64,000 nt of DNA from an uncultured Oscillospiraceae bacterium. Its GTDB lineage: Bacteria; Bacillota; Clostridia; Oscillospirales; Ruminococcaceae. The notes under the pieces are model-generated. The model did not search any database. It was not told the DNA's origin and saw only the letters and a program-made list of their open reading frames with translations. Position numbers and translations under genes: made by a program. Location: assembly GCA_934486875.1 (NCBI GenBank), contig CAKSPU010000002.1, forward strand, positions 1-64,000, written 5' to 3'. Below, piece by piece: positions 1 through 8,969 of the stretch. Within the stretch, counting starts at the first letter, position 1; the number at the start of each line of letters is the position of its first letter.

Positions 1-133
1 AAATCCTCGGCTGAAATAATCCCATTCTGCGTCAAGCTCCCTTGCCGGGCGACAAGCCCGCCTGCGGTCGCTTTCCTAGACTGGGCTTATTTCATCTGTC
101 GGCTTTATCTATAGAAAAATTGGTTATTAGTAT
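1..133. repeat. Palindromic element, copy A (cut by window edge)
   Basis: This is the right part of a family of about 160-bp hairpin elements also seen at 17319-17479, 24768-24926 and 42853-42907. It carries the shared GC-rich core (TTGCCGGGCGACAAGCCCG, about 48-66), the TCTATAGA motif near the end, and the terminal ATTAGTAT at 126-133. The stem block GAAATAA..CCCA before the core pairs with TGGG.TTATTTC after it. The left terminus lies outside the window. The element sits just beyond the ftsH terminator. No ORF is supported in it. Confidence 0.75.
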
Positions 134-136
134 AAG

Positions 137-172
137 AAAAAACACCGACCTTTTCAGATCGGTGTTTTTTCT
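137..172 (-). terminator. Terminator of the ftsH operon (probably bidirectional)
   Basis: The stem AACACCGA/TCGGTGTT is flanked by an A-run on one side and a T-run on the other, so it can act in both directions. It lies a few bases downstream of the ftsH stop codon. Confidence 0.85.
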
Positions 173-178
173 TATATG

Positions 179-2176
179 TTATTCCTTGGATCCATCGGAC
201 TTATCATCTGAGTTGTTTTCAAGCTCAACGGAAGCTGCGGATTTCTCTTCATCGGAAGAGTTTTCCTTGTTTTCTTCGGTTTCAGCCTTGGGTTTTTCAA
301 GCTTCTTGTCCTTCTTTTCCCAGACAAGCTCGCCCTTCATAAGCTTCTCAAAATCGTTGCCGTCTATCTTCTCATACTCGATAAGATACTCGCCAAGCTC
401 TTTTACCTTGTCGTAATGCTCCTTAAGAAGTGCTTCGCAGTCCTTGTAAGCCTTGACGATGAGGTTCTTTACTTCATCATCAATGAGAGCTGCGGTGGAT
501 TCGCTGTAATCTCTTGCGTGACCGTAATCTCTGCCGAGAAATACCTCGTTATTGCCGCCGCCGTACTGAACGGGTCCCAGCTTTTCGGAAAAGCCGTACT
601 GAGTTACCATTGCTCTTGCTCGCTTTGTAGCCTGCTGGATATCGCCCGATGCGCCTGTGCATACATCATCAAAGCTGAGGGCTTCGGAAACACGTCCGCC
701 CATTGTCATAATGATGTCCTGATACATCTTGCCCTTTGTTACGTGGTTGTCATCATTTTCGGGACGGCATACTGTAAGACCTGCCGCCTGTCCACGCTGG
801 ATCGTTGTGACCTGATGCACCTTTTCGCACTCGGGGAGGAAGTATGCCGCAACGGCGTGTCCTGCCTCGTGATATGCGGTTATCTTCTTGTCACGGTCGG
901 TAACGAGAGCAGATTTCTTTTCGGGACCTGCGATAACCTTAAGTGTAGCTTCCTCGATATCCTCCTCGGTGATCGCACGTCTGTCGTGACGGGCTGCAAG
1001 GAGTGCTGCCTCATTAAGGAGATTTTCAAGGTCTGCACCTGTGAAGAACTGAGTGGTCTTTGCAATTACCTTAAGGTCAACATCGGGACCGAGAGGCTTG
1101 TTCTTTGCGTGTACCCTGAGTATCTCTTCTCTGCCCTTAACATCGGGATATCCTACCATAACCTCCCTGTCGAAACGTCCGGGACGGAGAAGTGCGGGGT
1201 CAAGGATATCACGTCTGTTGGTCGCTGCGATAACGATAACGCCCTCGTTGCCCTCAAAGCCGTCCATTTCAACGAGAAGCTGGTTAAGGGTCTGCTCACG
1301 CTCATCGTGACCGCCGCCGAGACCTGCGCCTCTCTGACGGCCCACAGCGTCGATCTCGTCGATGAATACGATAGCGGGGGCATTTTTCTTTGCTGTTTCA
1401 AAAAGGTCTCTTACACGGCTTGCACCCACGCCCACGAACATCTCAACGAAGTCAGAGCCTGAGATGGAGAAGAAGGGAACGCCTGCTTCGCCTGCAACAG
1501 CCTTTGCAAGAAGGGTCTTACCTGTACCCGGAGGTCCCATAAGGAGCACGCCCTTGGGTATTCTTGCGCCGATGTCATTGTATTTCTTGGGGTTTTTCAG
1601 GAAGTCAACTATCTCTGCAAGCTCCTGCTTTTCCTCGTCAGCGCCTGCAACGTCCTTGAAGGTATTCTTCTTCTTGGACTGGTTCTTGATGTTTGCCTTG
1701 CCGAAGTTATTGAGCTTGGTTCCGCCGCCTGCCTGTCTCATCATAAAGATGAACAGCGCCACCATAAGTATTATCAGGACGATGGAGGGGAGAACGTTGT
1801 AGAGCCAGGTGTTGTCCTGTATCTTGTAGTATTCCTGACTGAGAGGAGCGTCGGGGTGGAGCTTGTTGTAAGCCTCACGGTAGTTGTCCTCGCTGCCGTC
1901 AGCGTACTGTATCTCGTCAATGAAGATGCTTACGTTGGGGACGGTGTACTTGATGCTCTGTGTTGTTCCGTCGTCATTGTTCACAGTCATTTCGAGATCG
2001 CCTGTACCCAGATCAAAGGTGTACTTTGATACCTGATAGTTGTCGAAATACTCCATTATCTGGGAATATGTGTATTCCGACTTGGGCTGAGACGACTGTC
2101 TCAGGAAATAGACCATTGAGAACATCAGAACAATGGCTATTATAATGTAAATAAATAAACCGCTGCCTTTTTTCAT
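179..2176 (-). CDS. ftsH: ATP-dependent zinc metalloprotease FtsH
   Basis: Membrane-anchored AAA+ protease that degrades misfolded and short-lived membrane and cytosolic proteins as a hexamer. Two membrane segments (about 7-25 and 127-147) flank an extracytoplasmic domain. The AAA module has Walker A GPPGTGKT (214-221) and Walker B FIDEIDA (271-277). The zinc site HEAGH is at 436-440. Length (665 aa) is normal; the C-terminal 40 residues or so are charged, rich in Glu, Lys and Ser. The start has AAAGGA about ten bases upstream. It is the last gene of a co-directional run behind hpt and tilS, a linkage (tilS-hpt-ftsH) conserved across Firmicutes, and is followed by a strong terminator. Confidence 0.98.
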   Translation of the reverse strand: MKKGSGLFIYIIIAIVLMFSMVYFLRQSSQPKSEYTYSQIMEYFDNYQVSKYTFDLGTGDLEMTVNNDDGTTQSIKYTVPNVSIFIDEIQYADGSEDNYREAYNKLHPDAPLSQEYYKIQDNTWLYNVLPSIVLIILMVALFIFMMRQAGGGTKLNNFGKANIKNQSKKKNTFKDVAGADEEKQELAEIVDFLKNPKKYNDIGARIPKGVLLMGPPGTGKTLLAKAVAGEAGVPFFSISGSDFVEMFVGVGASRVRDLFETAKKNAPAIVFIDEIDAVGRQRGAGLGGGHDEREQTLNQLLVEMDGFEGNEGVIVIAATNRRDILDPALLRPGRFDREVMVGYPDVKGREEILRVHAKNKPLGPDVDLKVIAKTTQFFTGADLENLLNEAALLAARHDRRAITEEDIEEATLKVIAGPEKKSALVTDRDKKITAYHEAGHAVAAYFLPECEKVHQVTTIQRGQAAGLTVCRPENDDNHVTKGKMYQDIIMTMGGRVSEALSFDDVCTGASGDIQQATKRARAMVTQYGFSEKLGPVQYGGGNNEVFLGRDYGHARDYSESTAALIDDEVKNLIVKAYKDCEALLKEHYDKVKELGEYLIEYEKIDGNDFEKLMKGELVWEKKDKKLEKPKAETEENKENSSDEEKSAASVELENNSDDKSDGSKE

Positions 2177-2224
2177 CTGCTGATTTTCCTTTCCTGATGC
2201 GGAGATGCCGCACCGCTAAAAAAA

Positions 2225-2776
2225 TTAAAGCTCTGCTTCTGCAATGTAGGGAAGATTTCTGAACTTCTCAGCGTAATCGAGACCATAGCCCACAACGAAA
2301 AGGTCGGGGACGGTGAAAAGGATACAGTCAGCCTTAAGATCCGTCACGTGCCTTGAGGGCTTGTCCAGAAGAGTGTAGATGCTGAGGGATAGGGGGTTGC
2401 GCTCACGGAGCAGCTCGCAAATGCTTGTAAGAGTTCTGCCCGAATCTATGATATCCTCGGCGATGATAACGTGATATTTTGAAATGTCACGGTCAATGTC
2501 GAGTTTTATCTTCACATTTCCCGAGGACACAGTGCCGTCCCCATAGCTTGAAGCGGACATAAAAGCCACCTCGCAGGGTATCTCAATGGCTCTGCAAAGG
2601 TCGGAGAGAAACATAAATGAGCCTTTGAGAATGCTTACGAGCAAAAGGGGCTTTCCCGCATATTCACGGGATATTTTTCTGCCTGCTTCGCTTATTTTTT
2701 CCTGTATCTCGGCGGCGGAGATAAGCTCACGCTTTATCCCGCTGTAGCCGTAATTATTGATCGTTCCGTTTACCAT
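2225..2776 (-). CDS. hpt: Hypoxanthine phosphoribosyltransferase
   Basis: Purine salvage enzyme converting hypoxanthine or guanine plus PRPP to IMP or GMP. The PRPP-binding loop appears as VIIAEDIIDSGRTL (about 104-117), followed by the usual C-terminal VGYGLDY segment of bacterial HPRTs. Length (183 aa) is normal. The ORF begins inside the 3' end of tilS (23-base overlap) with GGCGGAAA just upstream of the ATG, which points to translational coupling. The tilS-hpt-ftsH order is the classic Firmicutes arrangement. Confidence 0.96.
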   Translation of the reverse strand: MVNGTINNYGYSGIKRELISAAEIQEKISEAGRKISREYAGKPLLLVSILKGSFMFLSDLCRAIEIPCEVAFMSASSYGDGTVSSGNVKIKLDIDRDISKYHVIIAEDIIDSGRTLTSICELLRERNPLSLSIYTLLDKPSRHVTDLKADCILFTVPDLFVVGYGLDYAEKFRNLPYIAEAEL

Positions 2777-4133
2777 TTTCCGCCGTCTTTCTGACTGTTA
2801 TATCTATTGTTTTGCCGGTGCTGTCGGTGACTGCGGGGAAAACTCTTTCCGCTGCGCCGCCGTATTCGCACCAGAATATGCCAAGCTCATCTTCCATAAC
2901 AAGGGCGCTTTGCCGCTCGGTTTCGGAGAGCTTCAGGGCATTGAAATGCTTTTTGAGCTTGGTTGTGACACCTCTGCCGTGAAAGCGTATTTTGTCGCCG
3001 CTGCGCTTATTTCGTACAGTTACAACACCTTGTATTTTATCACAATTTACAAGGCGGTTTGTTAATTTTCTTTGAACATTGCCGCCGTCGGTGAAAATAT
3101 CATTGCAGGGTCTCCGAATTATCACCGTTTTATCAAATTCAGGGACGGATATCTCACCTTCAAGGCTTATATCCACCGCTTTTTCAAAGCTTATCCGGGA
3201 CTTTTGCGGGATAATTTTTATCTCCATTCTGCCGCTGTCAAAAACGGCAAAAAGGTCGCCCCTAAGGTCATACCGCACATTCTTTCCCGAAGTCATCATA
3301 CCGTCAAGCTCGCAGAGCCGCTCGTACGAGCACTCTGCACCGGCTTCGGAAAGCTTCTTTCTGATGTATCGCTTTCTCACCGACGGCGGATAGCTGTGGA
3401 TATCGCTTTCGGGGATAGCTCTGATAAGCTCCTCAAAATATTCCTCATCTTCCGCAGCGCTTTCGGAAAGGCGTGTTACAGCTCTGCCGAAGCCCTCATT
3501 TATGCCGCTCAGAACGGGTATCACCCTGTGTCTGATGATGTTGCGGGAGTAATCCTCGGTGAGATTGGTGCTGTCGGTCACGAAGTCCTGACCCAGTGAG
3601 CGGAGATATTCCTCAATTTCCTCACGGGTAACACGGATAAGGGGGCGGATTATATCCTCACGCACGGGGGGAATGCCCCTGAGACCCTTTATCCCCGTTC
3701 CTCGGGCAAGGTTAAATACCACCGTTTCGCAGTTGTCGCCACGATTGTGGGCGGTAGCGATCTTTGCGCCGTCAAGACGCTGTGCCTCCTCAGCAAAGGC
3801 GCTGTAGCGGAGTATCCTTGCGCCCTCCTCGGTAGATGTGCCGTGCTCGGCGCAGTATCCCGCAACGTCAACGTGAAATACCCTCAGCGGGATATCGAGG
3901 CTTTGGCAGAGAGCCTGGCAGAAATGCATATCCCTGTCGCTTTCCTCGCCCCTGAGACAGTGGTTCACGTGGACGGCTGACAGTGAAATGTCAAGCTCAT
4001 CTTTAAGCTCCGAGAGGACTCTTAACAGACACACGCTGTCCGCTCCTCCCGAAAGGCAGGCAATGACTTTGCCGCCCTTTTGGGTCATATGGTATCGGGC
4101 AATTGTTTCCCGAACCGTATTTGCGACGCTCAT
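2754..4133 (-). CDS. tilS: tRNA(Ile)-lysidine synthase
   Basis: Modifies C34 of the CAU-anticodon isoleucine tRNA to lysidine, so that AUA is read as isoleucine. The PP-loop ATP-pyrophosphatase motif SGGADS is at residues 28-33. The length (459 aa) fits the long TilS form with a C-terminal substrate-recognition domain. The ATG overlaps the dnaB stop by one base (TGATG), and its own 3' end overlaps hpt, so the gene is embedded in a tightly packed operon. Confidence 0.96.
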   Translation of the reverse strand: MSVANTVRETIARYHMTQKGGKVIACLSGGADSVCLLRVLSELKDELDISLSAVHVNHCLRGEESDRDMHFCQALCQSLDIPLRVFHVDVAGYCAEHGTSTEEGARILRYSAFAEEAQRLDGAKIATAHNRGDNCETVVFNLARGTGIKGLRGIPPVREDIIRPLIRVTREEIEEYLRSLGQDFVTDSTNLTEDYSRNIIRHRVIPVLSGINEGFGRAVTRLSESAAEDEEYFEELIRAIPESDIHSYPPSVRKRYIRKKLSEAGAECSYERLCELDGMMTSGKNVRYDLRGDLFAVFDSGRMEIKIIPQKSRISFEKAVDISLEGEISVPEFDKTVIIRRPCNDIFTDGGNVQRKLTNRLVNCDKIQGVVTVRNKRSGDKIRFHGRGVTTKLKKHFNALKLSETERQSALVMEDELGIFWCEYGGAAERVFPAVTDSTGKTIDITVRKTAENGKRNDQ

Positions 4134-5488
4134 CAGTGCTCAGACGGAACAGGCCGTCTATCCTCGCTGAGGAACAATGTGTACTGACCGTTCCAGCGGA
4201 GATTTACCGTTCCCGTTTCACCGTGACGGTTCTTGGCAACGATGCATTCCGCAAGGTTAACGTCCTCCACCTTGTCCTTGTTGTAATAGCCGTCACGATA
4301 GAGGAACATTACGATATCTGCGTCCTGCTCGATAGAACCCGATTCACGGAGGTCTGAGAGCAGAGGTCTTTTATCGGGTCGTGACTCTACCGAACGTGAA
4401 AGCTGTGAAAGGGTGATAACAGGGACGTTCAGCTCCTTTGCCATAAGCTTGAGCTGACGTGTGATATCGGAAATTTCGTTTACACGGTTGTCGATCCGCT
4501 TGCTTGAATTCATCAGCTGCAAATAGTCGATGATAACAAGACCCACGTTTTTGAGCCTTCGGAGCTTGGCTTTCATCTGAACAACGGTTATGCCCGCAGT
4601 ATCGTCGAGATACAGGTTCATTCCCGCCATTCTGTCAGCGCCCTGAGCAAGCTTTTCCCAGTCCTTCTCGTCAATATTTCCTTTGATAAGGTGGTCACTG
4701 TCCACAAGGCTTTCTGCGGACAGCATACGGGTGACAAGCTGCTCCTTGGACATTTCCAGAGAAAATACCACGACTTCCTTTTCATTGCTCCGCCTGCACA
4801 CGTTTGATGCGATATTCAGCGCAAAGGAGGTCTTGCCCATACCGGGACGGGCGGCAAGGATAAGCAGGTCTGATTTGTTAAGACCGCTGATGACATTATC
4901 AAGGTCGGAGTAGCCCGATCTTGCGCCCTGATATTTTTCCTTGTCAACGCCCGAGATGCGGTTAAGGTGGTCATAGGTATCAAGGAGCACCTCGTCTACC
5001 TTTGTGAGACCGTCGACTTCTTTGCCCTGACGGATATCATATATCATCTGCTCGGCGGAATCCAGTATCACCGACGCAGGCTCGGAAGCCTCCGTGCAGT
5101 TGTCGATTATGCTTTTGGCAGCTTCAACAAGGGAGCGGAGATAGTATTTTTCCTCAACTATCTTGCAGTAGCTTTCGATGTTTGCAAGGGTGGGAACGCC
5201 GTTCATTATGGCGGCAAGATATTCCTTGCCCGAGCCTGAATCCTCGAAAATTCCCTCTCTCACCGCCTCGTCAAGAACGGTGATGATGTCGGAATCCACG
5301 CCAAGGGTGAAAAGCCTGATTATTATGGAGAAAAGCTGTCTGTGCTTTGAAACGTAGAAGCTTTCGGGCTTGACATAGTTCATCACCGTGCCCAGCAGCT
5401 CCGAATCAAGGAGCACTGCGCCCAGAACTGTCTGCTCGGCTTCTACGCTGTGGGGCATTTCACGCCCTGCGATATCGTCAAAATCCAT
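4133..5488 (-). CDS. dnaB: Replicative DNA helicase DnaB
   Basis: Hexameric helicase that unwinds DNA ahead of the replication fork. The N-terminal primase-interacting domain (1-150) begins with the family signature PHSVEAEQTVLGA. The RecA-like ATPase domain has Walker A ARPGMGKT at 213-220 and a conserved DYLQLM segment around 320. Length (451 aa) is normal with no intein. It lies 15 bases downstream of rplI, the usual Firmicutes gdpP-rplI-dnaB arrangement. In Bacillus the gene is called dnaC. Confidence 0.97.
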   Translation of the reverse strand: MDFDDIAGREMPHSVEAEQTVLGAVLLDSELLGTVMNYVKPESFYVSKHRQLFSIIIRLFTLGVDSDIITVLDEAVREGIFEDSGSGKEYLAAIMNGVPTLANIESYCKIVEEKYYLRSLVEAAKSIIDNCTEASEPASVILDSAEQMIYDIRQGKEVDGLTKVDEVLLDTYDHLNRISGVDKEKYQGARSGYSDLDNVISGLNKSDLLILAARPGMGKTSFALNIASNVCRRSNEKEVVVFSLEMSKEQLVTRMLSAESLVDSDHLIKGNIDEKDWEKLAQGADRMAGMNLYLDDTAGITVVQMKAKLRRLKNVGLVIIDYLQLMNSSKRIDNRVNEISDITRQLKLMAKELNVPVITLSQLSRSVESRPDKRPLLSDLRESGSIEQDADIVMFLYRDGYYNKDKVEDVNLAECIVAKNRHGETGTVNLRWNGQYTLFLSEDRRPVPSEH

Positions 5489-5503
5489 AACGGACTCCTT
5501 TTT

Positions 5504-5950
5504 TTATTCCTCTACCACGTTAACGGTGATCTTCTCGGAGATACCGGGGTGGAGCTTTATCTCGGCAGTGTAGCCGCCGAATGCCTTAATTTCGGAGTTC
5601 AGAGCGACCTTCTTCTTCTCCACCTTGATGCCAAGCTGAGAAGCGATAGCGTCTGCAACGTGGGAAGCGGTAACTGCGCCGAAGAGCTTTCCGCCTGCGC
5701 CTGCCTTTGCCTTGATGACAACATTCTTGCCCTTGAGCTTTGCGGCGTTGTCAAGAGCCTCCTGCTTTGCAACATCGGACTTGTGCTGCTCGGACGACTT
5801 CTTTCCCGCAAGGTCGGACATATTCTTTGCTGTTGCCTCGATGGCAAGACCCTTGCCGATAAGGAAATTTCTTGCGTAGCCGTCGGAAACTTCCTTTACC
5901 TCGCCCTTTTTGCCTGAGCCCTTAACGTCCTGTAAGAATATAACTTTCAT
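5504..5950 (-). CDS. rplI: 50S ribosomal protein L9
   Basis: Large-subunit ribosomal protein that bridges the L1 stalk region and influences reading-frame maintenance. The N-terminal signature [19 protein letters not shown] and the [13 protein letters not shown] block are diagnostic; length (148 aa) is normal. A clear GGAGG lies nine bases before the ATG. Neighbours are the SUFU-domain gene upstream and dnaB downstream. Confidence 0.98.
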   Translation of the reverse strand: MKVIFLQDVKGSGKKGEVKEVSDGYARNFLIGKGLAIEATAKNMSDLAGKKSSEQHKSDVAKQEALDNAAKLKGKNVVIKAKAGAGGKLFGAVTASHVADAIASQLGIKVEKKKVALNSEIKAFGGYTAEIKLHPGISEKITVNVVEE

Positions 5951-5969
5951 TGTTTTTTACCTCCATTTA

Positions 5970-6734
5970 TCAGATGCATTTGTTCATACAAACGCTTTCT
6001 CTGTTTACATTGATAATAAGCTGTGAGAAGTCGGTGACTGTTTCGCCGAAAAGCTTAAGGAAAAGCTCATTTCCGCCCTTTTCGATCTTGAAGTTCATCT
6101 CGTCCTCGTACATCGGGATAAAGCAGAGGAGATTTATGTAGGAACCGTCCTCTGTGCGGAAATATCCCAGCCTGTCGCCGTATTTTCCGCCGAAATCACG
6201 CCCGTCAGAAGTAAGGAACACCGCTGAGCAGAAGCCTGTGTTGTCTGCAAATGGTGTATTTTCCTCCGTAAACTGCAGGGAGTGCATATTTCCGAGACAG
6301 CTTTGGCACATATGTGGATATCGTGCGATCTGCTTCAAAACGGATATGACCCACATATACCGCTTTTCCTCGTCCCTGTCGGCAAATTTTTCAAACTTCC
6401 AGTCAGGGGGGAGGAGACAGTATACCTCGGCTCTTTCGTGTATCTTCCGCTCGTCCCAGCTGCATTCCTCGGGGAGCGTCATAGGCTTGTCACTCATTCC
6501 CGTGGTGAAAAGCAGATAAAAGGGTCTGTTTTCATCGGGAGGGACGATGTGGACATCAATGTGCACGATATCCGACATCAGCTCGTGAAATACACGGGTG
6601 TCGTTTAGCTCGAAGCCGAAAACATCGGCAAAATGCTGTTCGGTCTCTTCCATATAAAGTGTGGGTGCCACCTTGCCTGTGAGCCGTTTTACGGCTCCTG
6701 CGGCAGAAAAGTACAGCTTTGAGAGAATGCCCAT
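5970..6734 (-). CDS. Suppressor-of-fused (SUFU) domain protein
   Basis: Predicted cytosolic protein of about 254 aa with the fold family named after animal Suppressor of Fused. Bacterial members are poorly understood, and some serve as immunity proteins to secreted toxins. I recognise it from the order of features: an N-terminal HxD-like segment (VHIDVHIVPP), the middle block FYLLFTTGMSDKPM, and a C-terminal FIPMYEDEMNF block. The longest reading frame would start 17 codons earlier inside gdpP. I chose the ATG at 6734 because GGAGG lies 12 bases upstream and the shorter form leaves only a 7-base gap after gdpP. Its role between gdpP and rplI is unknown; family assignment is fairly confident, function is not. 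Confidence 0.75.
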   Translation of the reverse strand: MGILSKLYFSAAGAVKRLTGKVAPTLYMEETEQHFADVFGFELNDTRVFHELMSDIVHIDVHIVPPDENRPFYLLFTTGMSDKPMTLPEECSWDERKIHERAEVYCLLPPDWKFEKFADRDEEKRYMWVISVLKQIARYPHMCQSCLGNMHSLQFTEENTPFADNTGFCSAVFLTSDGRDFGGKYGDRLGYFRTEDGSYINLLCFIPMYEDEMNFKIEKGGNELFLKLFGETVTDFSQLIINVNRESVCMNKCI

Positions 6735-6741
6735 TTTTATA

Positions 6742-8922
6742 TCATTCCTCCTTGGGCTTTCCCACAGGCTGCAAGCGTGAGTCATAAGCGTCTATGGCTG
6801 TTATCAGCATATCATATGCGGCTTCAATGGTAGAGTCCTTTATTATTGAAGCAGCAGATGTGTTGTGACCGCCGCCGCCTATTCGCTGCATAATATCCTG
6901 AACATTGGGCTTTCCGCTTGTCATACCGTAGGAACGGGCAGATATCTGTATCACGCTGTCACTGAGCATAAATACCGCAAAGCTTGCCTTGATGTTCTCG
7001 GTGTTTATAAGCTGATCCGCCGCCTGAGCAGCAGCTATCTTGATAAAGCCCGTCTGCTTGCCCGAAGCATATTTTGCCGCTTCCTCTTCAAGAGTGTCCT
7101 CGGAGAAGTTTTCACGTCGGCGCACCACATTTCTTGCCTTTTCAAGGCTTTCCTCGCTTACCTTGGAATATTCGGCAAAAAGCTCTCTTGAAAGGACGGC
7201 TATAGCGTAGTTCTTGTAATTTACCGCTGTTTCAACGAGCTTTGAACGCAGTGTGTCAGTGTCGGTCGAATTTGCAAACAGCAGCTTTACGGGAACGGGC
7301 TCAGCGCCCATTTCCTTAAGGAAGGTGGCAGCGTCAAAGGTGCGTGAGCTTGTTTTAAGGACAAAATCCTTGGTGTCCAGCATAATTCCCGCAAGGAGAG
7401 CATCTGCAAAATAGCGGGACATTTTTTCTTTAAGGTTATTGTATCTTATGAACTCGGTGATTATCTCGCTGGCTGAGGAAGCCTCTGTGTCATTATATTT
7501 GTCAACAGGGTCGGGGATAGGCGATTTGTTCTGGATATGGTGGTCGATGTAGATGACCCTTGAAGCTTTTTCGTATATATTACGGCTGTCAAGAAGCTCC
7601 AGCTCGCTGACATCTGTGGTTATGAGCAGCGTATTGTCCGTCATAAGCTCCAGAGCTCTGCTTTCGGGAACAAAGAGATCTGCGGCTTCGTCCGCAAGCT
7701 TTATCCTGTCGATAAGGGAGCTTGACAGAGTGGTCTCAAGATTCACATACACATATGCTTCAAAGCCCAGTGTACGGAGAGCACCTGCAAGACCTGCGGA
7801 CGAACCTACAGCGTCCATATCGCTGTAGTGGTGTCCCATAACTATTACCCTGTCGGAGTTGTTGAGATGCATTTTAAGTCTGTCGCAGAATTTCCTTATC
7901 TCTGTGCGGGAGGTGTTTTTGATCTTGGCAACATCACCGCCGTATGAGATGAATTTGGTGTCGTTTATATTTTCCTTGATAACAACGTGGTCGCCGCCCT
8001 GATTTGTAGAGATGTCAAGGGCTTTGAATGCCAGCTGCTCGCTGTCCCTGAGGCTGTTTCCGCCCCTGCCTATTCCCATTGAAACGGAAACGCAGCTGTA
8101 CTTGGAAACCTTTATGTTGTGCATTTCCTTAAGGAATGCGAGATAGTCGCTTTCCTCCAGCTGTTTAAGCTCCTTTTCGCTGATAATGGCAAGGTACTTG
8201 TCATCGGAGTATTTTTTCAGCAGGCCGCTGTGCTCCTCGAAAAATTCCTCCGCAGCCCTGTCTATGCGGGAAACTATCTCGCTGCGCTGCGAATCCTTTT
8301 CACAGGAGGAGAAAAGCTTGTCATAATCGTCGATCAGCAGGAGAGCAATGTAATTTTTGCTGTCTCTGATCTCTTCAAGCATAGTTTCCTTTTCACGGGT
8401 GTCGCTTATGGAAAGGAGGAAAAAGGATTTTCCCGCCTGTTCGCTGTTTGCTTTCCTTATGGTAGTGATGATATAATGCTCCCATTCCTTGCGGGATATA
8501 TCACCGTCGTTGCAGGAGAACACGTCGTCCCAGTTTATGGGAATGATATCGCTTATCTGCTTTTGTCCGACTTCCTTCAGCAGGGGGAATACATCGGCGG
8601 CACCGGGGGTCTTTCCGATTATCCTTCGGTTTTCATCGCATATGATCGCAGGGGCAAGGCAGTTTTTCATAAAAAATCGGCTTACTGTGGAAATATCGTC
8701 GGGGGGAGGGGGAGTTTCCAGCTTCTTTTTCATTTCATTGTAGTCTTTTTCGTTTCTCAGAAACACCGCAAGATATGCGATGCCGATAAGAGAGACTATG
8801 CAGAGAGATATCCAGAAGCGTACATCTCCGCCGTCACGCAGTGTTCCGAATGCGCAGTAAAGCGATGCTGCCACGAGGATCATCGAAATTATCCTGAACA
8901 GATCCCTGTTGTTCTGTTTCAT
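6742..8922 (-). CDS. gdpP: Cyclic-di-AMP phosphodiesterase GdpP (DHH/DHHA1)
   Basis: Membrane protein hydrolysing c-di-AMP to pApA, affecting osmotic balance and cell-wall stress. Visible parts in order: two N-terminal membrane helices, a PAS-like region, a degenerate GGDEF domain (SDDKY where GGDEF is expected), then the DHH phosphodiesterase domain (GHHYSDMDAVGSS and IDHHIQN) and a DHHA1 end with GGGGHNTSAAS. This is the full GdpP architecture. The frame opens at 8934, but that ATG touches the Shine-Dalgarno AAAGGA. The ATG at 8922 sits 12 bases from it and is preferred, giving 726 aa. It follows rnjA and precedes the SUFU gene. Confidence 0.93.
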   Translation of the reverse strand: MKQNNRDLFRIISMILVAASLYCAFGTLRDGGDVRFWISLCIVSLIGIAYLAVFLRNEKDYNEMKKKLETPPPPDDISTVSRFFMKNCLAPAIICDENRRIIGKTPGAADVFPLLKEVGQKQISDIIPINWDDVFSCNDGDISRKEWEHYIITTIRKANSEQAGKSFFLLSISDTREKETMLEEIRDSKNYIALLLIDDYDKLFSSCEKDSQRSEIVSRIDRAAEEFFEEHSGLLKKYSDDKYLAIISEKELKQLEESDYLAFLKEMHNIKVSKYSCVSVSMGIGRGGNSLRDSEQLAFKALDISTNQGGDHVVIKENINDTKFISYGGDVAKIKNTSRTEIRKFCDRLKMHLNNSDRVIVMGHHYSDMDAVGSSAGLAGALRTLGFEAYVYVNLETTLSSSLIDRIKLADEAADLFVPESRALELMTDNTLLITTDVSELELLDSRNIYEKASRVIYIDHHIQNKSPIPDPVDKYNDTEASSASEIITEFIRYNNLKEKMSRYFADALLAGIMLDTKDFVLKTSSRTFDAATFLKEMGAEPVPVKLLFANSTDTDTLRSKLVETAVNYKNYAIAVLSRELFAEYSKVSEESLEKARNVVRRRENFSEDTLEEEAAKYASGKQTGFIKIAAAQAADQLINTENIKASFAVFMLSDSVIQISARSYGMTSGKPNVQDIMQRIGGGGHNTSAASIIKDSTIEAAYDMLITAIDAYDSRLQPVGKPKEE

Positions 8923-8969
8923 TTTAACGACCATTCCTTTCCCACAGGTTCATATTATCCCGGGATATA

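Noticed and set aside
416..1462. 348-codon open frame on the plus strand across ftsH
   Set aside because: It is antisense to a clearly identified gene, has no ribosome-binding site, and its composition (Cys and Val rich) is that of a reverse-complement shadow.
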